Shown: positions 18,984 to 26,117, counted from the first letter of the stretch. The stretch: 37,123 bases of DNA from Algicola sagamiensis DSM 14643 (GCF_000374485.1 NZ_KB894511.1:1-37123), one strand, 5' to 3'. The notes: generated from the sequence alone by a model not told the origin. A program made the numbers and translations.

Positions 18984-19276
18984 GTCTCACCCTCCACTTT
19001 CTTCCCAAAATACGCATAAGGTCCATTGCCATCTTCATCATGGAATTTAGCGAGTAGGGTATACCCATTTGGTGTAACAGGCTTCCACTTGCGTATGTGG
19101 CTGATCTCATCAAAGAGGTTTTCTTCGTAGCTCTCATCCATCCAGCACCCTTGAAGCTCGATGCCGTTTGATTCACTCCATTTCTTCAATGACTGATAAT
19201 CAAAATCTGCTGGAATATCCGGGTGGTAAAACTCACCATTTTTGGTTGTGTACAGCGCCTCATTTACTTGTCGCAT
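18971..19276 (-). CDS. Hypothetical phage protein
   Basis: A 101-residue soluble protein starting MRQVNEALYTTKNGEFYHPD. The second half is rich in aromatic and glycine residues (WKPVTPNGYTLLAKFHDE, GNGPYAYFGKKVEGE), suggesting a small beta fold. It overlaps both neighbours slightly, so it belongs to the same polycistron. No family is recognised. Confidence 0.6.
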   Translation of the reverse strand: MRQVNEALYTTKNGEFYHPDIPADFDYQSLKKWSESNGIELQGCWMDESYEENLFDEISHIRKWKPVTPNGYTLLAKFHDEDGNGPYAYFGKKVEGETCQS

Positions 19277-19866
19277 GGTGTTTCTCCAATAAAAATCGAA
19301 TCCAGATTTACAGCGATATTCGAGGGGAAATAGCTAATGGGTTTGTTCTTCATGAGTGCAGTGTTTAACTTCTCCACCAAATCGATACATTCATCGCTGA
19401 GAACTTCATCGGCACTGTTTTCTTCTGCGAGATCATTGGATAGGTGATCATCCATATCAATGTGTCTGGGATAGATTGGATTGCAAAAGTAAAGTTGCAG
19501 TCTGTGAAGATCCCCTACCGCTATATCATCCTCTTCCATGAGACTTTCCAAGTCCTCTAAGCTAAAGAAGTATTCATCAAATTGATTCGAGTAAAGAACG
19601 TCCCCGTCTTGATAGTCTCTTGATTCTGCATCTCGATACTTTTCTTCTTCTTTTTCAGCACGTTTTTCAGCACGACATTTATCGCAAATCGCGTAGAACC
19701 TAGGGCTGAATTCATGGCACCCTTCCGTTTCACAGTCCTTCACATGACATGCGGCCAATCGCGCTCGATGCTCATCAAACCCCAGAAGCTGCTCCCCATG
19801 AAACCACGCCTTTACTTCCTTTTGCTCAATCGGTGCATCGTTATAATGAATTTGGTTTTTACTCAT
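19264..19866 (-). CDS. Acidic phage protein with cysteine-rich N-terminus
   Basis: A 200-residue protein. The N-terminal part has ACHVKDCETEGCHEFS and AICDKCRAEKRAEKEEEK, a likely zinc-binding set followed by a charged helix. The rest is very acidic. I chose the ATG at 19866 because GAGGAAAGAACA precedes it; the open frame extends to 19929 inside the methyltransferase gene. No function is recognised. Confidence 0.6.
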   Translation of the reverse strand: MSKNQIHYNDAPIEQKEVKAWFHGEQLLGFDEHRARLAACHVKDCETEGCHEFSPRFYAICDKCRAEKRAEKEEEKYRDAESRDYQDGDVLYSNQFDEYFFSLEDLESLMEEDDIAVGDLHRLQLYFCNPIYPRHIDMDDHLSNDLAEENSADEVLSDECIDLVEKLNTALMKNKPISYFPSNIAVNLDSIFIGETPCDK

Positions 19867-19876
19867 TGTTCTTTCC

Positions 19877-20410
19877 TCAAGCCGCACGTAAATGTGAAAT
19901 GAAAGGACATTCAGCAAGGCGATTGCCATAGTCCCAGACGTACCACGCGTATTCGCATGAATCGTTACTTCTGCCGTTGATAGTGACGAACCTTGGTCTT
20001 GGTGTGATCACTTTTAGCTTTTGTGGCACTCCGAATTCTTCCCAGAATGAAACACGTTGTTTTGTGCCGAGGTAATCCAGCTTGAGCAAGTAAATCATCG
20101 TGCCACCGTAGGCCAATTCACTCTTCGATTTCCAAAGGAACTCTTTCGCCAGTGAGAAAGGTGGATTCGTAATGATCACGTCTGCTTTCTCAAATGGTGT
20201 GTTGAGATAATCCACGCCTTCGTGAATTTCTGCCCAACGCTTTTGGTGACCGGGCAAAGGAATTTGATCATAAATCGCACCATCACCTTTGCAGGGTTCA
20301 AGGAAGGTATCTCCCTCCTTGAATGTGAGCTCTTTGAGTAACGCCTTGACTGTGTCTTCTGGTGTCGGGTAGAACTCTCTGGGTTGAGTTTTTCCGGTTG
20401 TGCGGCTCAT
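19877..20410 (-). CDS. Phage DNA N6-adenine methyltransferase-like protein
   Basis: A 177-residue protein with the two core motifs of amino-methyltransferases: the SAM-binding motif LEPCKGDG at 37-44 and the catalytic NPPF at 82-85, after a start REFYPTPEDTVKALL typical of phage enzymes of this kind. It has no obvious target recognition domain and is short. It could methylate phage DNA to protect it from restriction. Its start overlaps the stop of the upstream gene by 4 bp. Confidence 0.8.
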   Translation of the reverse strand: MSRTTGKTQPREFYPTPEDTVKALLKELTFKEGDTFLEPCKGDGAIYDQIPLPGHQKRWAEIHEGVDYLNTPFEKADVIITNPPFSLAKEFLWKSKSELAYGGTMIYLLKLDYLGTKQRVSFWEEFGVPQKLKVITPRPRFVTINGRSNDSCEYAWYVWDYGNRLAECPFISHLRAA

Positions 20411-20715
20411 GACTCCCCCACCAAAATCTTATCCAAAGTACGAATACGGTTGAGGAAAACTGGCTCTTTGTGACCGGACACACGGATCACATTCTGGCCT
20501 TGCTCGTTTCTCCAGGCGTCAGAATGGAGCGTGACAAACTCCACCCCTCCTCCATACAGTGCAACTCGTTCACCGATGCAGTTCTTGAGGTTGAACTCGA
20601 TTAACTGCTTTTTGTTGTTGAGCTGATTACGCATCAGCCGTTCAAATTCTTCCCGCTCTTCTGGTGTTTCGTCGGGGAAGGGCTGTGCTTTGCTTTCTAA
20701 TTTGAGTGCTTCCAT
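20407..20715 (-). CDS. Hypothetical phage protein
   Basis: A 102-residue protein: an acidic, helical N-terminus (FPDETPEEREEFERLMRNQL) and a beta-rich C-terminus (RVALYGGGVEFVTLHSDAW). It is not a family I recognise. The ATG has GATAAGGGAAGAACA before it. It is translationally coupled with the methyltransferase gene. Confidence 0.6.
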   Translation of the reverse strand: MEALKLESKAQPFPDETPEEREEFERLMRNQLNNKKQLIEFNLKNCIGERVALYGGGVEFVTLHSDAWRNEQGQNVIRVSGHKEPVFLNRIRTLDKILVGES

Positions 20716-20728
20716 TGTTCTTCCCTTA

Positions 20729-21016
20729 TCAGTTCATGAACTGTGGCTTTTTTCGCATCGCTTCAAGGACACACTTCTTAATGTGTTCTTCGTCATGTGT
20801 AATAGGTTTGGGTTGCGCAGCTAGTTGGTCCTTGAATACTTCCTTTAAAATAGGAAGTGGTTGCTTTGAGCCAACGAAAAGCTTGAATATGTCAGCATTA
20901 TCTTGCTCAATTTTCATTCCCTCAGCCAAGACACCTAAGCCTTTAAAAAAGAGCTCGATAATGAGCCACAGTTCTTCTTGCGAAACCTCAGCAATGTAAA
21001 AGTCTTTTTTATCCAT
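20729..21016 (-). CDS. Hypothetical phage protein, tandem paralog C
   Basis: A 95-residue protein that parallels the gene just upstream (21053-21340) through its whole length: both begin with KD-Y--E-S-EEL-, continue with II--F-KG-GV---G--I---------IFKL, and have PxPxLKE and a terminal N. AAGGA lies upstream of the ATG. Function is unknown. The pair is a second tandem duplication in this operon. Confidence 0.6.
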   Translation of the reverse strand: MDKKDFYIAEVSQEELWLIIELFFKGLGVLAEGMKIEQDNADIFKLFVGSKQPLPILKEVFKDQLAAQPKPITHDEEHIKKCVLEAMRKKPQFMN

Positions 21017-21052
21017 TATTCTTATCCTTCGAATGCGTAGGGTTTGAGTCGA

Positions 21053-21340
21053 TTAGTTGATGGTCTGTGGAGTCGTATTCATTGTGAATTCAGTGAGTCT
21101 TTCAAGCGTCTCTTCTTCAGCCATGTAACGCTCTCGTTGCTCAACTTCTTCGATTTGGAACATCTCTTTTAAATTTGGAAATGGTGTATCAGAGGTAACA
21201 GAAAGCTTGAATATAGAGGCATCATCAGCAGTAATATGTAACCCTTGAACTTTAACTCCGGCACCTTTACCAAAAATTTGGATGATGAATCCGAGTTCTT
21301 CGATTGAAATTTCAGTTGTGTACGAGTCTTTAGTATTCAT
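21053..21340 (-). CDS. Hypothetical phage protein, tandem paralog D
   Basis: A 95-residue protein, paralog of 20729-21016, with the same length and alignable without large gaps (SIEELGFIIQIFGKGAGVKV, DASIFKLSV, PNLKEMF). Its ribosome-binding context, GAAGGATTAGAACA before the ATG, resembles that of several other genes of this operon, suggesting that the unit gene plus leader was duplicated. Function is unknown. Confidence 0.6.
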   Translation of the reverse strand: MNTKDSYTTEISIEELGFIIQIFGKGAGVKVQGLHITADDASIFKLSVTSDTPFPNLKEMFQIEEVEQRERYMAEEETLERLTEFTMNTTPQTIN

Positions 21341-21401
21341 TGTTCTAATCCTTCAAATTTAAAAAAGGGCAGGGAGGGGAATTCCCTGCCAAAGCGCACT
21401 T

Positions 21402-22268
21402 CTACTCAATCACTTCTTTTTCATTCAATGCAGCAAGGCGAGCTTTATAAGCGCTGCGGGCTTCGATTTGTTGTTCTTGGGATAACTCAGCGGCAAGGTG
21501 AGCGACTTGCGAAAGCGCTTCTTTACTCTCTGCCGCATTGATTTGGTCCAGTACCGAACTCAGGTTGTGGTCGATGACCTCAACAATATCCTCATCACTG
21601 CTTTTTAGTTTTTGCATAAGCTGAGATGAGCGTTTCTGTTTTTTCTCTGGTGGCTCGCTCGGTGTGACATCTCGTTCTTTAGGTTTTGGTGTATCTTCGA
21701 ATTCATCGACGGTGTATACACCTAGGATGACATCTGGGCAGTAGAGACGAGACCAGTATTTAACCGCCAAGTAAGCACTTTGTTGCTTGGGCGCGGTCTT
21801 CCAAAGAGGGCTATTTTTGACTTTCACTGATGCGGGGTGGAGCCATTCCCCCCAGGTGATACCATCTTCACCTTGAAGTACTGCACCTACTCTTACGCTT
21901 GCGTCTGGAAACTTCTCCCAATTGATTTCACCTGCTCCCTTAGGCCAATCTCCCTCATACTCGTATTTAAACCGTCCAACAATTGCACGTGATGATGCAA
22001 TGACGGCATTCACAAGTTGCGCTTCATATCCCAATTGCCCATTCACAAAATGAGTCTTCTGAGCAACAGCAAAAGGATTCATCCGCCATTGAGCAGCCTG
22101 CATCACAACAGCTAAACAATCAGCCTCTGCTCCCTGCAAATGTTTTGGAACTGTAACCCGGCTTTGAGACATCAATTTCGCGACACTGATCATTTGTTGC
22201 ATTACCGAAGGGTCAAGCAAGAAGTCAGTTGTATTCGAAAGATTGTCAGTGGTAGATAACTGGTTCAT
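21402..22268 (-). CDS. recT: RecT-family single-strand annealing recombinase
   Basis: A 288-residue recombinase that anneals complementary strands in phage recombination. The RecT core is clear: ADCLAVVMQAAQWRMNPFAV near 50-70, THFVNGQLGYEAQLVNAVI, and the WKTAPKQQSAYLAVKYWSRL segment. The C-terminal 90 residues are charged and low in complexity, ending in a helix. I chose the ATG at 22268 because AAGGA lies eight bases upstream; the ATG at 22274 is too close to it. It pairs with the YqaJ exonuclease gene six bases upstream. Confidence 0.92.
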   Translation of the reverse strand: MNQLSTTDNLSNTTDFLLDPSVMQQMISVAKLMSQSRVTVPKHLQGAEADCLAVVMQAAQWRMNPFAVAQKTHFVNGQLGYEAQLVNAVIASSRAIVGRFKYEYEGDWPKGAGEINWEKFPDASVRVGAVLQGEDGITWGEWLHPASVKVKNSPLWKTAPKQQSAYLAVKYWSRLYCPDVILGVYTVDEFEDTPKPKERDVTPSEPPEKKQKRSSQLMQKLKSSDEDIVEVIDHNLSSVLDQINAAESKEALSQVAHLAAELSQEQQIEARSAYKARLAALNEKEVIE

Positions 22269-22279
22269 CGTCATATTCC

Positions 22280-23281
22280 TTAAGCCCGAAAGACTCTAAT
22301 TTCGGTTGGTTTGATGAATTGGTTAGCAAGTTCAGGGTGGTACTTCTTAAACTGAGCGGTATCAAAATGATTGAATTTTTGTTTTTTCCATGAGCACATT
22401 CTTTTTCCTTCATCATCGATGAGCAGCTCGGTGCTTTTGCCCATGAAGTTCTTGATCTCAAAGTCCAATCCACCAATTGGTTTACCGCCGACAGATGGCC
22501 CGTAAGCCTCAGTTTCAAGGGCTTTAATTTGATCTTTGATCATTCGTAAGCGTTTAAACTTTTCGATGATCTCTGGAGGCGCTACCGTGGAAAGCCCATC
22601 TTCAGCTTTATAAAACGTTTCAAGGTCTGTATTGTTCTGTGCTTCTGGCGGCACATCCGCAATCACATGATCAAACCAAAATGACTGCAGCTTTTGTTGA
22701 ATAAAGTCCGCTAACTCTTCGTCCAAATCAAAGCAGTAGATCCGAAACTCATTCCCACCAACCAACACCGCTAAATCTGCTTTGTTCCAGCCTAAGACGT
22801 ACATATAGTGCGTCACTTGAAGAAGGTAAGACTCTGGGACTTCATCCGTACCCGCTTCGCCCCAATCTGCCATGGCAAATGCGCCAGCCGTTTTACATTC
22901 CAACACTTTCTTTTCACCGACGACTACACGGTCGAGGTTGGCACGTAGCCAGGGCATTTCTGCATGAATAAAGGGCTTGTTTCGACGTTGAACCTTACAC
23001 CCAGTTCGACGCGAATATTCTTGTGCAACCGTATCTTCCAACACGTTTCCAAAGTGAACGCGCTCATTGTCTGAGAGGTCTTCTGGCTCTGCGCGGCCTG
23101 TTTTTTCTAGCCAAACTTGGTAAGGGGTCTTGTATTTATTCACCCCAAGAATTGCCCCGACATCACTGCCACCAATGCCTAAACTGCGCTCGAAGTGCCA
23201 AAGGCTATCTTCTGACATCTCTGTGCAATCATGAGTGGACTTAATTTTTTCGATGTAGTCGTTGTGGGTTTGAATGTGCAT
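22280..23281 (-). CDS. YqaJ-type viral exonuclease
   Basis: A 333-residue alkaline-exonuclease-type nuclease of the lambda-exonuclease fold. Conserved features are GIGGSDVGAILG near 36-47, HFGNVLEDTVA, the metal ligand in LRANLDRVV and the catalytic ECKTAG segment near 128. It should resect DNA ends from 5' to 3' and hand single strands to RecT, giving the phage a two-part recombination system. The C-terminal 100 residues carry an extra charged region. GAGGA lies eight bases before the ATG. Confidence 0.9.
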   Translation of the reverse strand: MHIQTHNDYIEKIKSTHDCTEMSEDSLWHFERSLGIGGSDVGAILGVNKYKTPYQVWLEKTGRAEPEDLSDNERVHFGNVLEDTVAQEYSRRTGCKVQRRNKPFIHAEMPWLRANLDRVVVGEKKVLECKTAGAFAMADWGEAGTDEVPESYLLQVTHYMYVLGWNKADLAVLVGGNEFRIYCFDLDEELADFIQQKLQSFWFDHVIADVPPEAQNNTDLETFYKAEDGLSTVAPPEIIEKFKRLRMIKDQIKALETEAYGPSVGGKPIGGLDFEIKNFMGKSTELLIDDEGKRMCSWKKQKFNHFDTAQFKKYHPELANQFIKPTEIRVFRA

Positions 23282-23291
23282 CGCTCAATCC

Positions 23292-23603
23292 TCAGTGTAA
23301 GTAAACAGAAACAAAGTCATCTTCATTACATGCACTCATCAGCCGGTGCATATCGGTGATCAGCTTCTCCATGACATCCGGGTCATCCATGCAGAAGGTG
23401 TATTCATTAACCTTGGGGAACATGTTTCCGTGAGGACAAACAAGGGTGTCTTGAATGAAAACAGTGATAACCCCGGTTTCTGCACAGACATTTAGCAGTT
23501 GAACAATGCCCGAGTTCGCTGCGATTTCTGTGTATTCCCTCAGAACCGTTTGGAACTGAGGGTTAGTTTTGAGGTTTGAGATTTCGACGTTGTGGTGTTG
23601 CAT
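23292..23603 (-). CDS. Hypothetical phage protein
   Basis: A 103-residue soluble protein, starting MQHHNVEISNLKTNPQF. Two cysteines lie at LLNVCAETG and LVCPHGNMFP. No family is recognised. It lies 10 bp upstream of the exonuclease gene and 4 bp from the next gene in the leftward operon, so it is probably translated with them. Confidence 0.55.
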   Translation of the reverse strand: MQHHNVEISNLKTNPQFQTVLREYTEIAANSGIVQLLNVCAETGVITVFIQDTLVCPHGNMFPKVNEYTFCMDDPDVMEKLITDMHRLMSACNEDDFVSVYLH

Positions 23604-23607
23604 GGTC

Positions 23608-23844
23608 TTATGCTCCGTGTCTTAGTTGACCGCTGCGATACTGCTCTTTTCGCTCGGTGATGATGTTGTATGCGCTTTCTAGAATTTCGTCTGTAAGAGG
23701 GCCTAACAATTCGCACTCAGAAATGGAAACACCGTTCTCAAATAAAACGTCGTGCATTTCGATTTCATCATTTGTGAACCAGAACGTTGCAGTGAGCTTG
23801 CTATTGCCATGTGCAAAGGTTTGAGTGCATAAATCGTTGTGCAT
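23608..23844 (-). CDS. Hypothetical protein, first gene of the leftward early operon
   Basis: A 78-residue protein with an AAGGA site eight bases before the ATG. It is the first gene after the candidate leftward promoter, the position held by N in lambda, but it is acidic (IEMHDVLFENGVSISECEL), not arginine-rich, so it does not look like an N-type antiterminator. No family is recognised. Confidence 0.55.
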   Translation of the reverse strand: MHNDLCTQTFAHGNSKLTATFWFTNDEIEMHDVLFENGVSISECELLGPLTDEILESAYNIITERKEQYRSGQLRHGA

Positions 23845-23903
23845 TTACCTAATCCTTCTAAAGAGGCAGTACTGCTCAATCTGCCAAGGTCAAAGATATG
23901 TTT

Positions 23904-23931
23904 TGTATAAATGATACATCAAGTATCACAA
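23904..23931 (-). promoter_or_regulatory. Candidate leftward early promoter (pL)
   Basis: On the minus strand TTGTGA (23926-23931) and TATACA (23904-23909) are spaced by 16 bases. The palindromic operator at 23913-23927 covers the spacer and the end of the -35. The remaining 23845-24175 stretch is AT-rich and holds this promoter, the operators and the next promoter, and no gene that I can see. Confidence 0.6.
23913..23927. promoter_or_regulatory. Repressor operator, copy 1 (GATAC-N5-GTATC)
   Basis: GATACATCAAGTATC is a perfect palindrome in its 5-base arms. The same arms with the same spacing recur at 24141, and near matches at 25719 and 25803. It lies within pL. Confidence 0.65.
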
Positions 23932-24091
23932 TGATTGTTTTTTTATCATTAATTGTCAAGAAGAATAATACAAAAATATTTTTGGTATCATATGGCTTAT
24001 TTTTGTATTAATGTTTTGGGAGGGGTTTTAGAATGAGTAAAGAGTGAAAATAATTCTTTAGTTTTGATTTTTAGCTTTAAAGCATTCTTTT

Positions 24092-24121
24092 TTGCGATTG
24101 TTTTTTGATACAGAGTATATA
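24092..24121 (+). promoter_or_regulatory. Candidate promoter of the peptide/membrane cassette
   Basis: TTGCGA (24092-24097) and TATATA (24116-24121) are spaced by 18 bases. A start near 24128 would leave the operator at 24141-24155 just downstream, inside the transcribed leader. Confidence 0.35.
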
Positions 24122-24140
24122 TGGTTAATTACCCAACCTA

Positions 24141-24155
24141 GATACGACAAGTATC
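24141..24155. promoter_or_regulatory. Repressor operator, copy 2 (GATAC-N5-GTATC)
   Basis: GATACGACAAGTATC has perfect 5-base arms and the same spacing as copy 1. It ends 20 bp before the ATG of the 56-residue peptide gene, so the cassette is probably under phage repressor control. Confidence 0.6.
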
Positions 24156-24175
24156 ATGATTAGAGGACTCAAATC

Positions 24176-24346
24176 ATGGAAAAAAAGAAAGTTGAATCAA
24201 CACGCCAAATACAAGAATTAAAAGAAGATGATCTTTTACTTACGCAAGGAGGTAACTCTCATTTTGATTTCAAAGTAAATGTCGCAAGTCAGGCACTGCA
24301 TCAGAAAAGCGATATAGCTGGAGGTGCAAACGGAAATATACCTTAA
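24176..24346 (+). CDS. 56-residue peptide with a double-glycine-like leader
   Basis: The peptide starts MEKKKVESTRQIQELKEDD and has Gly-Gly at 25-26. Around it are L15 (-12), D19 (-8), L20 (-7), G25 (-2) and G26 (-1), which fits the consensus of double-glycine leaders except for a Thr at -4. Cleavage would release a 30-residue peptide without cysteine, NSHFDFKVNVASQALHQKSD and ten further residues ending in GNIP. GAGGA precedes the ATG by eight bases. It is the first gene of a three-gene unit with two membrane proteins. No C39 peptidase or ABC exporter gene is in the window, so processing is unproven. No homolog is known to me. Confidence 0.55.
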   Translation: MEKKKVESTRQIQELKEDDLLLTQGGNSHFDFKVNVASQALHQKSDIAGGANGNIP

Positions 24347-24358
24347 GGGGAGTAATCA

Positions 24359-24823
24359 GTGAGTAATTTAACTTACGTGTATTTATACATATTTTTATGT
24401 TTATTGTATTTCAAGGTAAATAGAAGTTTTTTCTGGCTTAGTGTCGTATCGTTAACACTCGCAGGGCTGGGAACAGTTATTGGTCCTATCATCCTTTCAC
24501 TAAGCTATGCCAAGCAAGTATGGTTTCTTTATGATGCAATAATCGCTCTTATCTTTTGTTTCGCAACATTTTTCGTTTTGAAGCGGAATGAATCAAAGGA
24601 AGATTTAATGATTTGCTTTGTACTTATCATAACTTGCGTCTTGACAATATTTGTCGATCTTGTAATGCACTATGACTATGTCATTAAAGGGAATGTTGGA
24701 ATGAAGAGCTTTTTTTCATCTTTTTCTTTGGCAATGAATATTATGCAGCTCATTCTACTCATTTCTCCTTTGATGTTGTTTTTTGTAAATAAAATTAAGG
24801 TGTTGAAATGGAAACAACAGTAG
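24359..24823 (+). CDS. Five-helix membrane protein of unknown function
   Basis: A 154-residue polytopic protein. Hydrophobic helices lie at about 4-20, 24-48, 55-74, 83-103 and 118-144; the tail is basic (KIKVLKWKQQ). The GTG start at 24359 follows GGGGAG by about seven bases and lies 12 bp after the peptide gene. I recognise no family. With the upstream peptide and the downstream single-helix protein it may form a membrane complex, for instance for immunity or exclusion; this is only inference from position in the prophage immunity region. Confidence 0.6.
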   Translation: MSNLTYVYLYIFLCLLYFKVNRSFFWLSVVSLTLAGLGTVIGPIILSLSYAKQVWFLYDAIIALIFCFATFFVLKRNESKEDLMICFVLIITCVLTIFVDLVMHYDYVIKGNVGMKSFFSSFSLAMNIMQLILLISPLMLFFVNKIKVLKWKQQ

Positions 24824-25122
24824 CCTTATTGATCTTAGTTTGCTTTTTATTAGCTCTGTGTGTTGCTGCGAAATCATACTTTATCTCCATAAATAGGTTA
24901 GCTATTGAAAAGGAGAGAGAGTTTAGTGAAATAGTGCTGAGAAGAGTCAAAGCAGAAAAAGCTGATGGTCTTGTAGAGAAATCAAAGTTAATTCACTTTA
25001 TTGATCGTGACCTGTTAGCACTTGGAAAAAAGACTATAGAGCATAAGGATATAACTCCCAATAACTCAAAGGAAGATACTCAATCTAGTGATAATGTCAT
25101 TTATTTGAATGGTGCAGGCTAA
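24808..25122 (+). CDS. Single-helix membrane protein of unknown function
   Basis: A 104-residue protein with one N-terminal helix at about 4-22 (VALLILVCFLLALCVAA), followed by a soluble, highly charged helical part (KEREFSEIVLRRVKAEKADG) and a polar tail. The likely topology is an anchored cytoplasmic domain. It overlaps the previous gene by 16 bp, so the two are translationally coupled. The next 100 bp to the convergent repressor gene contain an inverted repeat TAATCA/TGATTA but no clear terminator. Confidence 0.6.
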   Translation: METTVALLILVCFLLALCVAAKSYFISINRLAIEKEREFSEIVLRRVKAEKADGLVEKSKLIHFIDRDLLALGKKTIEHKDITPNNSKEDTQSSDNVIYLNGAG

Positions 25123-25224
25123 AGTAAACTTTGGATTGCTCTGGGGCAAGGAGGAGGTAGGTAATCAAATGTTATGATTAGTACAGCTTCCATCCTCCCC
25201 GATAAATTTATGAATTCTTACCAA

Positions 25225-25716
25225 TCACAACTTATTCCTAATTGATTCCAAATCGATTAGTGCGGCCCCAACATTTCCAGATCTTTCTGCTCTTGCGATA
25301 ATATTGTGAACTTTAACAATGTTTTCTGGGGTTATATCTTCAATAACATCGTAAATAATCTGAGTAGTTTTATCATCATAACCTTTTGAACTACAAAGAA
25401 GTTGGAAAGCCTGCATTAATGGCCCCGCTTGGATAGCTGTAGTATCGCTAACAAATTTGGGGTTATCTGTCTCGCCTAAAAGATAAGCGACACTTGTATT
25501 TAACTTATTTGATAAATTTTGAGCCTGAGCAAGAGACAGATCTCTTCGACCAGTAAAGTAATGACCTACTGCGCCTACTGTTTTTACTTCTAGTGCATCT
25601 GTTAAATCATCCCTTGAAACTTTTTGCTCTTTCATAAGCTCACTAGCCCGCTCTACCCAAACAGGTCTATTTAGCATTTCTAATTCAGCCCCAAAACTCA
25701 CGTATTTATTCTCCAT
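25225..25716 (-). CDS. Phage CI-type repressor without a visible self-cleavage domain
   Basis: A 163-residue protein with a Cro/CI-type helix-turn-helix at about residues 20-75 (ASELMKEQKVSRDDLTDALE, then HYFTGRRDLSLAQAQNLSNK). The C-terminal part (YDDKTTQIIYDVIEDITPEN) is helical, with no Ala-Gly cleavage site or Ser/Lys pair of the S24/LexA type. I chose the ATG at 25716; a TTG at 25755 or a GTG at 25701 with GGAG upstream are possible. It is transcribed away from the Cro-like gene with an operator three bases upstream of this start, so autoregulation is likely. Confidence 0.78.
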   Translation of the reverse strand: MENKYVSFGAELEMLNRPVWVERASELMKEQKVSRDDLTDALEVKTVGAVGHYFTGRRDLSLAQAQNLSNKLNTSVAYLLGETDNPKFVSDTTAIQAGPLMQAFQLLCSSKGYDDKTTQIIYDVIEDITPENIVKVHNIIARAERSGNVGAALIDLESIRNKL

Positions 25717-25718
25717 AT

Positions 25719-25733
25719 GATACGGATTGCATC
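25719..25733. promoter_or_regulatory. Repressor operator, copy 3 (near match)
   Basis: GATACGGATTGCATC differs from the GATAC-N5-GTATC form by one base in the right arm. It lies immediately upstream of the repressor start and could mediate autoregulation. Confidence 0.45.
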
Positions 25734-25741
25734 GCTTTGAT

Positions 25742-25804
25742 TCAATATACATCAATTTTTTATATTACTCCATATTGTATAATTCTTCCCTTGATGTATA
25801 TTGA
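25742..25804. repeat. 14-bp perfect inverted repeat in the divergent control region
   Basis: TCAATATACATCAA (25742-25755) is the exact reverse complement of TTGATGTATATTGA (25791-25804), 35 bp apart. The arms flank the divergent promoter region between the repressor and the Cro-like gene and may bind a second regulator such as Cro. Confidence 0.5.
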
Positions 25805-25830
25805 TACCATGAGTATTGATAAACTATAAT
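25801..25830 (+). promoter_or_regulatory. Rightward early promoter (pR) with operator copy 4
   Basis: TTGATA (25801-25806) and the consensus TATAAT (25825-25830) are spaced by 18 bases. The operator GATACCATGAGTATT (25803-25817), one base off the consensus, overlaps the -35 and the spacer. The -10 ends only seven bases before the Cro-like ATG, so the transcript would be leaderless or nearly so. Confidence 0.65.
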
Positions 25831-25837
25831 ACGTATC

Positions 25838-26062
25838 ATGAAACTACAAAGATGGTTTTCAAGTCAAGATGAACCGAACATGAAAAAGTCGGCTCTTGCA
25901 AAAAAGCTTGGTAAAAGCAGGATTACGGTTAGGAGCTATCTCAATGGACACAGAAGGATACCCGCTGAGGATGTCCTAAAAATTGAGCGGTTCACTAATC
26001 GTGAAGTATCCCGCCACGAACTCCGCCCCGACATCTACCCACTGCCTGAGGAACCCGGATAG
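25838..26062 (+). CDS. Cro-like (YdaS-type) DNA-binding protein
   Basis: A 74-residue protein with a helix-turn-helix: MKKSALAKKLGKSRITVRSY then LNGHRRIPAEDVLKIERF, ending TNREVSRHELRPDIYP, the tail typical of YdaS/Cro-like phage regulators. It is the first gene of the rightward operon and divergent from the repressor, so it should act as Cro. The start at 25838 lies directly behind the -10 box without room for a ribosome-binding site; an internal ATG (MKKSAL) is the alternative. Confidence 0.78.
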   Translation: MKLQRWFSSQDEPNMKKSALAKKLGKSRITVRSYLNGHRRIPAEDVLKIERFTNREVSRHELRPDIYPLPEEPG

Positions 26063-26117
26063 CTCACTATTTGGCATCGTATCTCATCGTTTAAAAACAA
26101 GAACAAAGGTGAAAGAA

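Noticed and set aside
25162-25185. Inverted repeat TAATCA/TGATTA between the convergent cassette and repressor genes.
   Set aside because: Short and AT-rich without a clear T-run; not enough for a terminator call.
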